Positions 17,408-28,464 are shown, numbered from the stretch's first letter. The stretch: DNA of 64,000 nucleotides from Alcanivoracaceae bacterium (GCA_016744455.1 JADGEI010000002.1:124001-188000), one strand, 5' to 3'. Notes: generated from the letters alone by a model not told the origin. Numbers and translations are program-made.

Positions 17408-17432
17408 TTACTACTACTATTTATATATATAT
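17408..17432 (+). other. DnaA-trio-like run and AT-rich unwinding element
   Basis: Plus-strand triplets TTA-CTA-CTA-CTA-TTT (17408-17422) are five consecutive matches to [CT]T[AT], the complement of the DnaA-trio motif 3'-[GA]A[TA]-5' defined in Bacillus subtilis. They are followed immediately by alternating TA up to the dnaN ATG. This matches the layout of a DnaA-dependent unwinding element. It is inferred from sequence only. Confidence 0.65.
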
Positions 17433-18533
17433 ATGATATTTAATATACAACGAGAAACTCTTTTACACCCACTTTCAGAAATAATTGGGGTTGTTGAAAA
17501 AAAACAAACTTTAGTTATATTAGGGAACTTTTATATAAAAGCTAGGGATAATATGTTACGTATCACAGCAAGTGATTCGGAAGTTGAAATGGTTGCAAGT
17601 TGTACAGCTGAAATAATAGAAGAAGGCGAGATAACTTTACCTGCTAAAAAATTCCATGATATATGTAGAGCTTTACCAGATGGCTCTATGTTGAATTTTT
17701 CTTTAGATGGTAATAAAGCAAAGCTTCAAACAGGAAAAAGTAAATTTTCATTATCTTCATTGCCTGCTAAAGAATTTCCTCTTATAGAAAACATTGAAAC
17801 CTATGATACTCTTACAATGGAAACAGGAAATTTACGCAAAGCATTAAGCCAAACAACTTTTTGTATGGCTATACAGGATGTTCGGTATTTTCTAAACGCT
17901 TTACTGTTTGAAATTGCAGACGATAAAATTATATGCGTTGCTGCAGATGGTCACCGTTTATCTTTATCTGAAACTAACTTTATAAATAAAAACAATATAA
18001 ATAAGCAATTACTTATACCAAGAAAGGGTGTTTTAGAACTTCAAAAATTAATTCGCGATAAAGAACTTACTATTGAGATTAACGTAGGAAAAAACCACGT
18101 TAATTTTTTATGTGATAATACAAGTTTAACTTCAAAACTTATTGATGGTAATTTTCCTGACTACCAAACAGTAATACCACTGCAGTTAGAACAAACAATG
18201 ACTGCAGATAAAAACACACTAAAATCTGCACTACAAAGGGTTGCAATTTTATCAAATGATCAATATAAAGGTGTGAAATTCAATATTACTAAGAATATTT
18301 TGAAAATTATTGGACACAACCCTGAACAAGAACAAGCAGAAGAAATCATAGAAATAAACTCTGATATTGAAGACATAAGTACAGGCTTTAACGTATCGTA
18401 TATAATTGATGCTATTAATGCCATTGAAGGGGACACTATTATGTTTAATTTCAAGGATGCAACAAGTAGCTGTTTAATTAAACACCCAGAAAACAATAAT
18501 TGTAGATTGGTAGTTATGCCTATACGTATCTAA
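17433..18533 (+). CDS. dnaN: DNA polymerase III sliding clamp (beta)
   Basis: 366 aa, the normal clamp length. It forms a ring dimer that tethers the replicative polymerase. Family features include LPAKKFHDICRALPDG, ADGHRLSLSE and the C-terminal CRLVVMPIRI. The ATG directly follows the TA tract of the origin, and no Shine-Dalgarno sequence is visible in the preceding 20 bases, which is unusual for a highly needed protein. recF follows 62 bp downstream. Confidence 0.98.
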   Translation: MIFNIQRETLLHPLSEIIGVVEKKQTLVILGNFYIKARDNMLRITASDSEVEMVASCTAEIIEEGEITLPAKKFHDICRALPDGSMLNFSLDGNKAKLQTGKSKFSLSSLPAKEFPLIENIETYDTLTMETGNLRKALSQTTFCMAIQDVRYFLNALLFEIADDKIICVAADGHRLSLSETNFINKNNINKQLLIPRKGVLELQKLIRDKELTIEINVGKNHVNFLCDNTSLTSKLIDGNFPDYQTVIPLQLEQTMTADKNTLKSALQRVAILSNDQYKGVKFNITKNILKIIGHNPEQEQAEEIIEINSDIEDISTGFNVSYIIDAINAIEGDTIMFNFKDATSSCLIKHPENNNCRLVVMPIRI

Positions 18534-18595
18534 TTTTACTTTTGCCTGTTATTAGCATTAATAATATCTTAAATCTGACTACCAAATAATTCAAT

Positions 18596-19642
18596 GTGAT
18601 TATTCAAAATTTAAAAATATATAACTTTAGGTGCATTAAAGAGGTCGAGTATGACCTAATAAAACAAGTAAATGTTTTCCATGGTGATAATGGGGTCGGG
18701 AAAACCAGTGTTTTAGAAGCCATTCATTTCCTATCTACCGGAAAATCTTTTAGAAAGTGTACTTATAAAAACCTAATAAAGCACAATGAAAATAAATTAA
18801 CCACTTATATTAAAGGTGAGGATAACACCATATCTGTTGAAAAAAACAAAAATGGTAAATGGAAAGCTAAGTATAATAATAATCTTATACATAAACAATC
18901 ACATGTTACTTCAATTCTTCCAATAGTTTCTATAGATCCTGATGTGTATCGTTTAGTAGAGGCTGGACCTATTTCTAGACGCAATTTCTTAGATTGGCTC
19001 GTGTTCCACGTGGAACACAAACATTTGTTATTATGGAAACAAACCTATAAATGCATAAAACAATTAAATACCTTGTACAAATTTAAAGCTTCTAGTGAAG
19101 AATTGAATTTGTGGGAAAAGAACCTTGTTCTTTTTGCTACTAAGTTAACGTTAATTAGAGAAGAGTACTATAAAAAAATTGAACCAATTGTTTATAAACA
19201 AGCTAAACTAATGTTGCCAGAAGTAAAAAACATAACAATAGAATTTAAGAAGGGTTGGTCTGAGCATTTATCATTTGATGAACAGTTAACAAAAGATAGA
19301 AAAAAAAATTTATTGTATGGAACACTTCAAAATGGGCCACAAAAAATGGATATTGTAATAAAAGCTAATGGAATAAATGCATCCCAAACATTATCGCGAG
19401 GCCAAAAAAAAATTCTTTCAATTAGTTTTTATATGGCATATGTTAAATTACTAGTAGAAAATAATGTTTTACCAATCATTTGTTTAGATGATTTTGATGC
19501 AGAATTAGATAAAATAAAATTTAATATGGCAGCTAGATTTTTCAATAACCTTGGCTTGCAAATTTTAATTACTACTGTACAACCAGAAAACGTGCTTTCT
19601 GTTTTTCCTGATGCAAAAATGTTCCACGTGGAACACGTTTAA
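18596..19642 (+). CDS. recF: Recombination mediator RecF with two embedded parS sites
   Basis: 348 aa from GTG 18596. It acts with RecO and RecR to load RecA at gaps. Walker A is GDNGVGKTSVLEA, the ABC signature region is TLSRGQKKILSIS, and Walker B is IICLDDFDAELD. The peptide FHVEH occurs twice, once in mid-protein (DWLVFHVEHKH) and once at the extreme C-terminus (MFHVEHV). Both are encoded by a perfect parS palindrome, so the coding sequence has been shaped by ParB binding as well as by RecF function. Confidence 0.97.
   Translation: MIIQNLKIYNFRCIKEVEYDLIKQVNVFHGDNGVGKTSVLEAIHFLSTGKSFRKCTYKNLIKHNENKLTTYIKGEDNTISVEKNKNGKWKAKYNNNLIHKQSHVTSILPIVSIDPDVYRLVEAGPISRRNFLDWLVFHVEHKHLLLWKQTYKCIKQLNTLYKFKASSEELNLWEKNLVLFATKLTLIREEYYKKIEPIVYKQAKLMLPEVKNITIEFKKGWSEHLSFDEQLTKDRKKNLLYGTLQNGPQKMDIVIKANGINASQTLSRGQKKILSISFYMAYVKLLVENNVLPIICLDDFDAELDKIKFNMAARFFNNLGLQILITTVQPENVLSVFPDAKMFHVEHV
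19002..19017. promoter_or_regulatory. parS: parS centromere site 1 (inside recF)
   Basis: TGTTCCACGTGGAACA is a perfect 16-bp palindrome, extended to 18 bp by flanking G and C. It matches the parS sequence used by Pseudomonas ParB and closely resembles the B. subtilis parS. It should load ParB for origin segregation. parA and parB are not in the window. Confidence 0.9.
19620..19635. promoter_or_regulatory. parS: parS centromere site 2 (end of recF)
   Basis: A second identical 16-bp TGTTCCACGTGGAACA palindrome, 618 bp after the first. It spans the last codons of recF (FHVEH) and ends just before the stop. Two exact copies of a 16-mer in one gene cannot plausibly be chance. Confidence 0.9.
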
Positions 19643-19711
19643 ATTAATTTTCTTGATTTTAGTTTAAGTGTATTGGGTTGGTTTCTCACTTGAATTAGGT
19701 TTGGTAAAGCT

Positions 19712-22168
<2,457 letters not shown>

Positions 22169-22173
22169 ATAAA

Positions 22174-23070
22174 ATGAATCAAGAAACAAAACAAACGATT
22201 GAAAATTTAGTTAATAACAATAATTGTATACTTTTTATGAAAGGCAATCCACAGCATCCGCAATGTGGATTTTCAAGTAATACGGTTGGAATAGTGAAAG
22301 AATTACTAGGGGAAAATTTTTCTTATTGTAATGTACTAGAAAATAGTGATCTTCGTGAAGGAATTAAAGAGTTTGGTAATTGGCCAACCATACCACAGCT
22401 ATACATTAATAAAGAACTTGTTGGTGGTAATGACATAGTTACGGAAATGTATAATACTGGCGAACTACATAGTTTATTAGGAATGCAACAACCTGATAAA
22501 AGCCCTGCAAAAATAACACTATCACCAAAAGCTACTGAAAATATTAAAAATGGTATGCAGGATATTGGAACAAATGTTTTAATGTTATCAATTGACGCAC
22601 AATTTAATACGCGTTTTTCAATTGAACAACCCAAAGGTTATGAAATAATTACTGAGTGCCAAGACATAAAGATCTATATGGACATAGGTACATCAAAAAG
22701 AGCAGATGGGATGGAAATTGATTGGGTTGAAGATTTACAAGGAGCAGGATTGGTTATAAAAAACCCAAATGAACCCCAGCCTGTAAAACAAATTAGTAAA
22801 AAAGAGTTAAACGAAGGAATTGAACAAGGTAAGTTTCAAAACATTTATGACACTAGGTCAGAGCAGCAGTTTAATGCGCAATCGATACCTGGTTCAAAAC
22901 GTTTAGATAAAGAAAACATGCAAAATATAGAGAAAATGGCAAAAGATGCGCCTTTGGTGTTTGTTTGTGCGGTTGGAAATACCAGTCAAGGTGCATGTGA
23001 ATTTTATCGAAAAAAAGGTTACACAAATATTCATAACCTTGCTGGTGGGGTAGCTGGTTGGTATAGCTGA
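22174..23070 (+). CDS. Fusion: CGFS monothiol glutaredoxin, HesB/IscA-like domain, rhodanese
   Basis: 298 aa in three parts. Residues 1-105 are a Grx4/GrxD-type monothiol glutaredoxin with CGFS at residues 31-34, which normally holds a glutathione-ligated [2Fe-2S] cluster. Residues about 112-200 resemble an A-type Fe-S carrier fold (ITLSPKATENI, GMEIDWVEDLQGAGLVIKNPN) but lack the three ligand cysteines of IscA. Residues 207-298 are a rhodanese domain with Cys in VFVCAVGNTSQGA. The whole is likely tied to Fe-S assembly or sulfur transfer. A similar long Grx4 form occurs in Xanthomonadales. Confidence 0.88.
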   Translation: MNQETKQTIENLVNNNNCILFMKGNPQHPQCGFSSNTVGIVKELLGENFSYCNVLENSDLREGIKEFGNWPTIPQLYINKELVGGNDIVTEMYNTGELHSLLGMQQPDKSPAKITLSPKATENIKNGMQDIGTNVLMLSIDAQFNTRFSIEQPKGYEIITECQDIKIYMDIGTSKRADGMEIDWVEDLQGAGLVIKNPNEPQPVKQISKKELNEGIEQGKFQNIYDTRSEQQFNAQSIPGSKRLDKENMQNIEKMAKDAPLVFVCAVGNTSQGACEFYRKKGYTNIHNLAGGVAGWYS

Positions 23071-23077
23071 AAAAATT

Positions 23078-23503
23078 GTGAAAAAAGCCATCAGTAACGG
23101 TTTGTCACTTATAGTGATACTAGTTATTACCTATATTGTAAAAGACTATGTAGATAGCCCTGTCCATAATGAAGTTTTACGGGAAACAAAGTTAAAAACA
23201 GCTATAAAGTTAAAACAATCTGGAAAAATGATAATGATTAATGCTGAGGTTATTAAAATCCTTCCTGATGACTTAAAGGGAGACAGACATCAAAAAATGA
23301 TATTGAAAACGGGCGAAAACACACTATTACTAGCCCACAATATTGATCTTGCTCCAAGAGTGCCAGTTCAAAGGGGTGAAAGTATACAGATTTATGGTCA
23401 ATACGAATGGAATAGTCAAGGAGGGCTTGTTCATTGGACACATAGAAGCAACAGTAATCATCCACATGGTTGGATAAAATATAAAAATAAAACATACCAA
23501 TAA
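23078..23503 (+). CDS. DUF3465 family exported or membrane-anchored protein
   Basis: 141 aa from GTG 23078. One N-terminal hydrophobic segment (SLIVILVITYIV) acts as an anchor or signal. The core has the DUF3465 signature: LPDDLKGDRHQKMIL, LLLAHNIDLAPRVP, IYGQYEWNSQGGLVHWTH and a final GWIKYKNKTYQ. The fold is probably a small beta barrel; no function is known. The GTG start has no clear ribosome binding site, and it may rely on coupling to the preceding gene 7 bp upstream. Confidence 0.8.
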   Translation: MKKAISNGLSLIVILVITYIVKDYVDSPVHNEVLRETKLKTAIKLKQSGKMIMINAEVIKILPDDLKGDRHQKMILKTGENTLLLAHNIDLAPRVPVQRGESIQIYGQYEWNSQGGLVHWTHRSNSNHPHGWIKYKNKTYQ

Positions 23504-23504
23504 T

Positions 23505-23933
23505 ATGGCAACAATTTGGAAACAAAATATCGGATTAATTGATCTAAACAATAATCGTTCAGCAGGTCTAGGAGAACTACTAGACATCAAAACAGTAGCA
23601 AGAGGAAAAAATTGGTTGATGGCAGAAATGCCAGTAAAACAAAAACATAAACAACCTTTTGGAATAGTTCATGGAGGAGCTACTGCCTCACTTGCAGAAA
23701 CTATTGCCAGTATAGCTGGTTGGTTATGTATTGATGCAAAAACACAAGCAACAGTAGGATTAGAACTAAATATTAATCATCTTAAGGCGGTAACGGGGGG
23801 GACCTTGTTTGCAAAAGCATCAGCTATACATGTAGGAAGACTAACTCAGGTTTGGCAAATAGATATTTATAACCAAGATTTTAATCAAACATCAACAGCA
23901 AGATTAACAGTTACAGTTATTAACAAGAAATAA
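23505..23933 (+). CDS. PaaI/MenI-like hotdog-fold thioesterase
   Basis: 142 aa. The catalytic region GIVHGGATASLAETIASIA matches the hotdog acyl-CoA thioesterases of the YdiI/EntH/PaaI group, with Glu as the likely catalytic residue. It hydrolyses an acyl-CoA thioester; the substrate cannot be fixed from sequence, and no menaquinone or enterobactin genes are adjacent. Its stop overlaps the start of the acyltransferase gene (TAATG), which may point to a lipid-related role. Confidence 0.85.
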   Translation: MATIWKQNIGLIDLNNNRSAGLGELLDIKTVARGKNWLMAEMPVKQKHKQPFGIVHGGATASLAETIASIAGWLCIDAKTQATVGLELNINHLKAVTGGTLFAKASAIHVGRLTQVWQIDIYNQDFNQTSTARLTVTVINKK

Positions 23934-24688
23934 TGTTAATTCTTCGGCTGATCTTTAGGTTGATAGGCTTTTTAAGCATTGTAGTTTTAATGTTACCTTT
24001 AGTTTTGTTGACGATCACTTTTTCTCAGAAGATAAATAAAAGGAAACTTAACAAAAAAACAATTAATATGTGGTCTAAAACGCTATGTTTTGTTTGCGGC
24101 TTAAAATTAACTACAAAAGGAAAAATTTCATCTAACTCAACTTTAATAGTGGCCAATCATGTAACTTGGTTAGATATACCTGTTATTCATTGTTATAAGT
24201 TAGTAGGTTTTGTCGCTAAAGCAGAAATCGCTAAATGGCCCATATTAAATATAGTAGCCAAATGTGGTGAATCACTATTTATCACAAGAGGAAGACAGGA
24301 ATCAAGAAAAGAGGTTTTAGAGGGTATTAAAATTAGATTAAAAAACGGGCGTTCTATAGCTGTTTTCCCAGAAGGTAAAGCAACAGATGGTAAATCTTTA
24401 GCAAGGTTTCACCGGCAACTTATTCATGCAGCCATAGAAGAACAAAAACCAATACAAGCCCTTGCAATAAAATACATTAACAAACAAGGAAGAAGAAATG
24501 AGCAAATCCCTTTTAAAAAAGGAGAAAATTTCATTAGAAATATTGTACGAATATTGAGCCTCCCACCGAGTACCGTAGAAGTAACATTTTGCACCCCTAT
24601 TGAGACTATAAATATTTCAGCAAGAAAAGCAGCAGAAAAAAGCCATAGTCAGGTAGCAGAGGTTTTAGCTTTAAATGATTACTTATAA
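23933..24688 (+). CDS. 1-acyl-sn-glycerol-3-phosphate acyltransferase family (PlsC-like)
   Basis: 251 aa. An N-terminal hydrophobic anchor (about residues 3-30) is followed by the acyltransferase HX4D motif in NHVTWLDIPV and by the glycerol-phosphate binding motif FPEGKATDG. It transfers an acyl chain to a lysophospholipid at the inner membrane. It may be the house PlsC or a paralogue. It overlaps the thioesterase gene upstream by 1 bp and the hydrolase gene downstream by 14 bp. Confidence 0.88.
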   Translation: MLILRLIFRLIGFLSIVVLMLPLVLLTITFSQKINKRKLNKKTINMWSKTLCFVCGLKLTTKGKISSNSTLIVANHVTWLDIPVIHCYKLVGFVAKAEIAKWPILNIVAKCGESLFITRGRQESRKEVLEGIKIRLKNGRSIAVFPEGKATDGKSLARFHRQLIHAAIEEQKPIQALAIKYINKQGRRNEQIPFKKGENFIRNIVRILSLPPSTVEVTFCTPIETINISARKAAEKSHSQVAEVLALNDYL

Positions 24689-25628
24689 CCCCAAAATAAA
24701 ACCTAAAAACAGGCACATACAATCTATTTTAGCAAGTTCAAAAATTAGGTTGTTGCGACTAAAAACAAACAACCCAATAGCAACCAACACAAGACCTGTT
24801 TTAGTAACGACAAGTAATGCTCAATTACAAGGCTTTATTAGTCGTAATAAAGATGCTAAAGACTTATATGTTTTGTTACATGGTTGGGAAGGCTCTGCAC
24901 AATCAACTTATATTCAATTATTAGCAAAGAGCCTTTATGTAGATAAAAAAGCATCAATATTTAGGTTGAACTTTAGGGATCACGGCGAAACCCATCACCT
25001 TAATAGTGGCTTGTTTCATTCGTGTAGGCTACAAGAGGTAGTAGAATCAATAAAGCAAGTTACGGAAAGGTACCCTCATGATAATGTCATATTATGCGGC
25101 TTTTCACTAGGTGGAAACTTTGCTTTACGGGTGGCAGCTAAAGCTTACGCATGTAAAATTAAATTAAAAAAAGTGTTTTCTATATCGCCCCCATTAAAAC
25201 CTAAAAACAGCATGTTGGCAATTGAACGAAGTAAACTGTATTCAAAATACTTTATAAAAAAATGGAAAAGGTCTTTAATTAAAAAACAAAAAATTTATCC
25301 TAAGTTGTTTGAAAACCATCTATTTACAAAAACAAAGTCATTACAAGAATTAACAGAAAATTTGATTTTAAAACACACTGACTATAAAACTACTGAAGAA
25401 TATTTTAAAGGCTACGAAATAACAGGGAAAATAATTGCAGATATAAGAACACCATGTCATGTGATTACTTCTTGGGATGACCCAGTTATACCTTTTACTG
25501 ATTTTAAAGAAATTGAAGGTAAAACAAATATAAGATTAATAACTACAAAACACGGCGGACATTGTGGGTTTATAAATAGTTGGAAGATGCATAGTTGGAT
25601 CGAACACTATATAATAGCAAACAGTTGA
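24675..25628 (+). CDS. YheT-family alpha/beta hydrolase
   Basis: 317 aa. It has LHGWEGSAQSTYIQ (oxyanion region), the nucleophile elbow CGFSLGGNFAL, the acid in WDDPVIP and the catalytic His in KHGGHCGFI, all in the order of the YheT/EMB8 hydrolases. The substrate is unknown, probably a lipid or ester. It overlaps plsC-like by 14 bp, so the two are coupled. Confidence 0.88.
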   Translation: MITYNPKIKPKNRHIQSILASSKIRLLRLKTNNPIATNTRPVLVTTSNAQLQGFISRNKDAKDLYVLLHGWEGSAQSTYIQLLAKSLYVDKKASIFRLNFRDHGETHHLNSGLFHSCRLQEVVESIKQVTERYPHDNVILCGFSLGGNFALRVAAKAYACKIKLKKVFSISPPLKPKNSMLAIERSKLYSKYFIKKWKRSLIKKQKIYPKLFENHLFTKTKSLQELTENLILKHTDYKTTEEYFKGYEITGKIIADIRTPCHVITSWDDPVIPFTDFKEIEGKTNIRLITTKHGGHCGFINSWKMHSWIEHYIIANS

Positions 25629-25653
25629 TAACAGAATAAAATAAGAGAAAAAA

Positions 25654-27678
25654 ATGAATAAACTTGACCAAGCAATGGAAGACCATAAACAAGGCAATTG
25701 GCAACTAGCAGACAAAGCATACAACGAAATATTACTAGAAGAAGTAGATAATTCAGACGTTATGTATTTATTGGCTACATCACAAATGAGTCAAAATAAG
25801 TTGGATCTATCACTATCAACAATAAATAAAGCGATAGAACTAAATAACAAGGCTCCTGCTTTTCTACAGTTAAAAGGAAGTATACTTGCTCGTCAAGGTA
25901 ATAAAGAGGAAGCAATAAAGGCATTAGCTAGTGCATTAAAGGAGAATCCAAATTTATATCAAGCCCATATTTTAGCCGGTCACTTGTATTATGAAAAAGG
26001 TGATAAGAAACAAGCATTAAAACATTTTGCAATGGCCAAAAAAATATCACCAGAATTACCAGAAGCACAAGTTAATTTAGCAAAAATAGAACTAGATGCA
26101 GGAGAAATTCAAAAAGCCATTGATATTTTACGCACAGTTGAGCAAAAACACCCAGAACAAGCTTCTGTAAAAATGATGATGGGGCAAGCTTTTATAGAGA
26201 ATGGCGCCTATAGTTTTGCAGAGAATTATTTTCAAAAAGTTTTAGCTATGCACCCAGATTATCAGTTAGCAGGTTTGTATCTTGGCATTGCAAAGTTAAA
26301 TTCAGGTGATGAAGAAAATGCTCAAAAATTAATAACGGCGTTTAACCAGCAATATCCAAATACAAAGGAAGGTGTGGCGGCATTAGGTCTGTTAATGTTT
26401 AAAAATAATCGTTTTAGAGCAGCCATTGAATACTTAAATAATGCAATAGGCCAGGGTTTGGCACCAGTGTCATGGCAAGCGGCTTTGGTAGAGTCTTTGG
26501 CTCGATTAGGAGAATATGAAAAAGCCATAGGATTCTATGAAAGAATTGCTAGAAGGTTTGATGATAAAAACGCAGAATACAGACTAGCAGAGTTATTTGA
26601 GTTAGATGGAAAAACAGGGAAAGCAAAGAAACATTATAAAAAAACAGACCAATCAGACAGTAAGTATATTGCTTCATTATTAGGGTTAACCAGGTGTTAT
26701 TTACTAGAAGAAAAATTTGAAAAGGCTGAGAAGAAAGTAAAAAAAGTTCTTGAAAAAAATGCAAAACATGCAGAAGCAATTTTACTGTTTTTAACAAGCC
26801 TTTTGAACCAAGAAAAAGAAAAGGCGGCATTAAAGGTCTTAGAGTCTTTGGAATATAGCAATTATAATGATGTTTATAAAAAAACATTTAGAATCCAACA
26901 CGGCTTAATTTTAGATAAACAAAAGAAGTACAAAAAGGCAATGAAAGTTTTTAATGATAAGTCAAAAAAGGAAGAAGAAAGAAAAATTCAAAAACTTCAT
27001 CCGTTATCAGAAGAAGAGTTAAAACTGGTAAAAAGTTTTGAAACACACATTGATGACGATAAAAAAGACCCTGTTTTTGTTATAGGAGCACAATCTACAT
27101 CGATTAATCAGTTTGTGACATGGTTAAATAAAAGTAAAGTCACCGTGTTAAATGATAGGTTAATTTCTCTAGGTCGCCCAGATCTTTTATATGGGCAGCA
27201 ACAGGTTTCTGTATTGAAAGATTTAGATGATGATAAAGTTAGGCTAGAAAGAAAGCTGTATTTTCAAAAAGCCAGAGTATTAATGACGGCACTTATTGAA
27301 AATTCATTATTTGTTGATTGCATGTACCTAAACCCACTTCAAATGACACTAGTTAAGAAGTTCTTTCCAAATGCGAAAATCGTTCTATTAAGCAGGAAAG
27401 AAGGGGACATAAAGCTCAATCAAAAAGTCTTTGGAAAAGAGCCGATAGAAGCTAAAGATTGGGAAAAACATAAAAACCAAGTTATTGCAATGGACTTAAA
27501 TGTGTTAGAGGTTAATGTTGATAAGTGGGAGGAAGGAGATAAAGACACATTAAAACAACTGAGTGTGGTTTTCGAAAAAGAGTTAACAAAAGACAAGAAC
27601 GAAAAAGTTAAGTATTGGCGAAAAAACATGTTTACAAAAAATCATTGGAAAAATTATAAAGACGAACTAAGGAATTAG
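25654..27678 (+). CDS. TPR protein with a degenerate sulfotransferase-like C-terminal domain
   Basis: 674 aa, no signal peptide. Residues 1 to about 450 are a long array of tetratricopeptide repeats (for example AIKALASALKENPNLYQAHI, ALKHFAMAKKISPELPEAQV). The last 200 residues follow the layout of TPR-linked sulfotransferases (DPVFVIGAQSTSINQFVTWL, FFPNAKIVLLSRKEGD). However, the PAPS-binding P-loop, normally GxPRSGTT, is replaced by GAQSTS, so sulfotransfer is doubtful. It may be a scaffold for the membrane and lipid genes around it. Confidence 0.7.
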   Translation: MNKLDQAMEDHKQGNWQLADKAYNEILLEEVDNSDVMYLLATSQMSQNKLDLSLSTINKAIELNNKAPAFLQLKGSILARQGNKEEAIKALASALKENPNLYQAHILAGHLYYEKGDKKQALKHFAMAKKISPELPEAQVNLAKIELDAGEIQKAIDILRTVEQKHPEQASVKMMMGQAFIENGAYSFAENYFQKVLAMHPDYQLAGLYLGIAKLNSGDEENAQKLITAFNQQYPNTKEGVAALGLLMFKNNRFRAAIEYLNNAIGQGLAPVSWQAALVESLARLGEYEKAIGFYERIARRFDDKNAEYRLAELFELDGKTGKAKKHYKKTDQSDSKYIASLLGLTRCYLLEEKFEKAEKKVKKVLEKNAKHAEAILLFLTSLLNQEKEKAALKVLESLEYSNYNDVYKKTFRIQHGLILDKQKKYKKAMKVFNDKSKKEEERKIQKLHPLSEEELKLVKSFETHIDDDKKDPVFVIGAQSTSINQFVTWLNKSKVTVLNDRLISLGRPDLLYGQQQVSVLKDLDDDKVRLERKLYFQKARVLMTALIENSLFVDCMYLNPLQMTLVKKFFPNAKIVLLSRKEGDIKLNQKVFGKEPIEAKDWEKHKNQVIAMDLNVLEVNVDKWEEGDKDTLKQLSVVFEKELTKDKNEKVKYWRKNMFTKNHWKNYKDELRN

Positions 27679-27687
27679 AATAGCTCA

Positions 27688-28464
27688 ATGGATGAATCAA
27701 ATATAATACAATGGTTTGTTCTTGCAATTGTACAAGGGTTAACTGAATACTTACCAATATCATCATCTGCACACTTGATATTAATATCAAAAATAATGGA
27801 TTGGAAAGACCAAGGTTTAATGATAGACATTGCTGCTCATGGGGGTTCATTAGTAGCAGTGATGTGGTATTTTAAAAAAGAAATAATAAAATTGTTTAGA
27901 GGTAAAAACTGGACACTGTTTTATCAATTGGCTATTGCCAGTATTCCGCTTGCTTTAATAGGTTATACTTTTGCTGGAAGTATAGAAGAACACTTACGAA
28001 ACCCTTTAGTAATAGCTATTTCAAGTGTTTTCTTTGGCGTCCTTCTTCTCTTAGCTGATTTAATTAGAAAAAGAAACGTTAATAAAAAACAAGAAATTGG
28101 TACAAAGCATGCCATATGGGTAGGCTTTGCACAAATTTTTGCTTTAATTCCCGGGGCTTCTCGCTCAGGGGTTACAATGAGTGCCGCTATGGCACAGGGA
28201 TTTAGCCGTACAAAAGCAGCAACGTTTTCATTTTTATTAGCTATTCCAGCGTTGCTCATGACTACAGCTTATGGCATATTAAAGATAGTTAAACAACCAG
28301 AAGACTATAATGTATTAGGTGTTGGAATTGTTTTTTTGTTTAGTTTCTTAGCGTCTCTTCTTTCAATTAAGCTTTTTATTAAGCTAATAGAAAAAATTTC
28401 ACTATCTGTTTTTGTATGGTATAGGGTTGTTTTAGCTGTACTAATTTTGTGGCTAATATCATGA
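27688..28464 (+). CDS. uppP: Undecaprenyl-diphosphatase UppP (BacA)
   Basis: 258 aa with about eight hydrophobic helices. It dephosphorylates undecaprenyl diphosphate at the inner membrane, recycling the carrier for peptidoglycan. The two active motifs are present: QGLTEYLPISSSAHLIL near the N-terminus and PGASRSGVTMSAAM in the middle. It overlaps the next gene by 4 bp. Confidence 0.96.
   Translation: MDESNIIQWFVLAIVQGLTEYLPISSSAHLILISKIMDWKDQGLMIDIAAHGGSLVAVMWYFKKEIIKLFRGKNWTLFYQLAIASIPLALIGYTFAGSIEEHLRNPLVIAISSVFFGVLLLLADLIRKRNVNKKQEIGTKHAIWVGFAQIFALIPGASRSGVTMSAAMAQGFSRTKAATFSFLLAIPALLMTTAYGILKIVKQPEDYNVLGVGIVFLFSFLASLLSIKLFIKLIEKISLSVFVWYRVVLAVLILWLIS

Larger units (their letters stand above)
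17216..17432. other. oriC: Replication origin (oriC) in the dnaA-dnaN gap
   Basis: A 217-bp, strongly AT-rich noncoding gap between dnaA and dnaN. It contains three DnaA boxes, two of them inside a 17-bp inverted repeat, an A12 tract, a run of DnaA-trio-like triplets and an alternating TA tract next to dnaN. The position and content fit a bacterial oriC. The exact unwinding site is inference. Confidence 0.85.

Noticed and set aside
23253-23590. Two minus-strand frames of about 90 codons
   Set aside because: Antisense to the DUF3465 and thioesterase genes, with no ribosome binding site or family-like motif.
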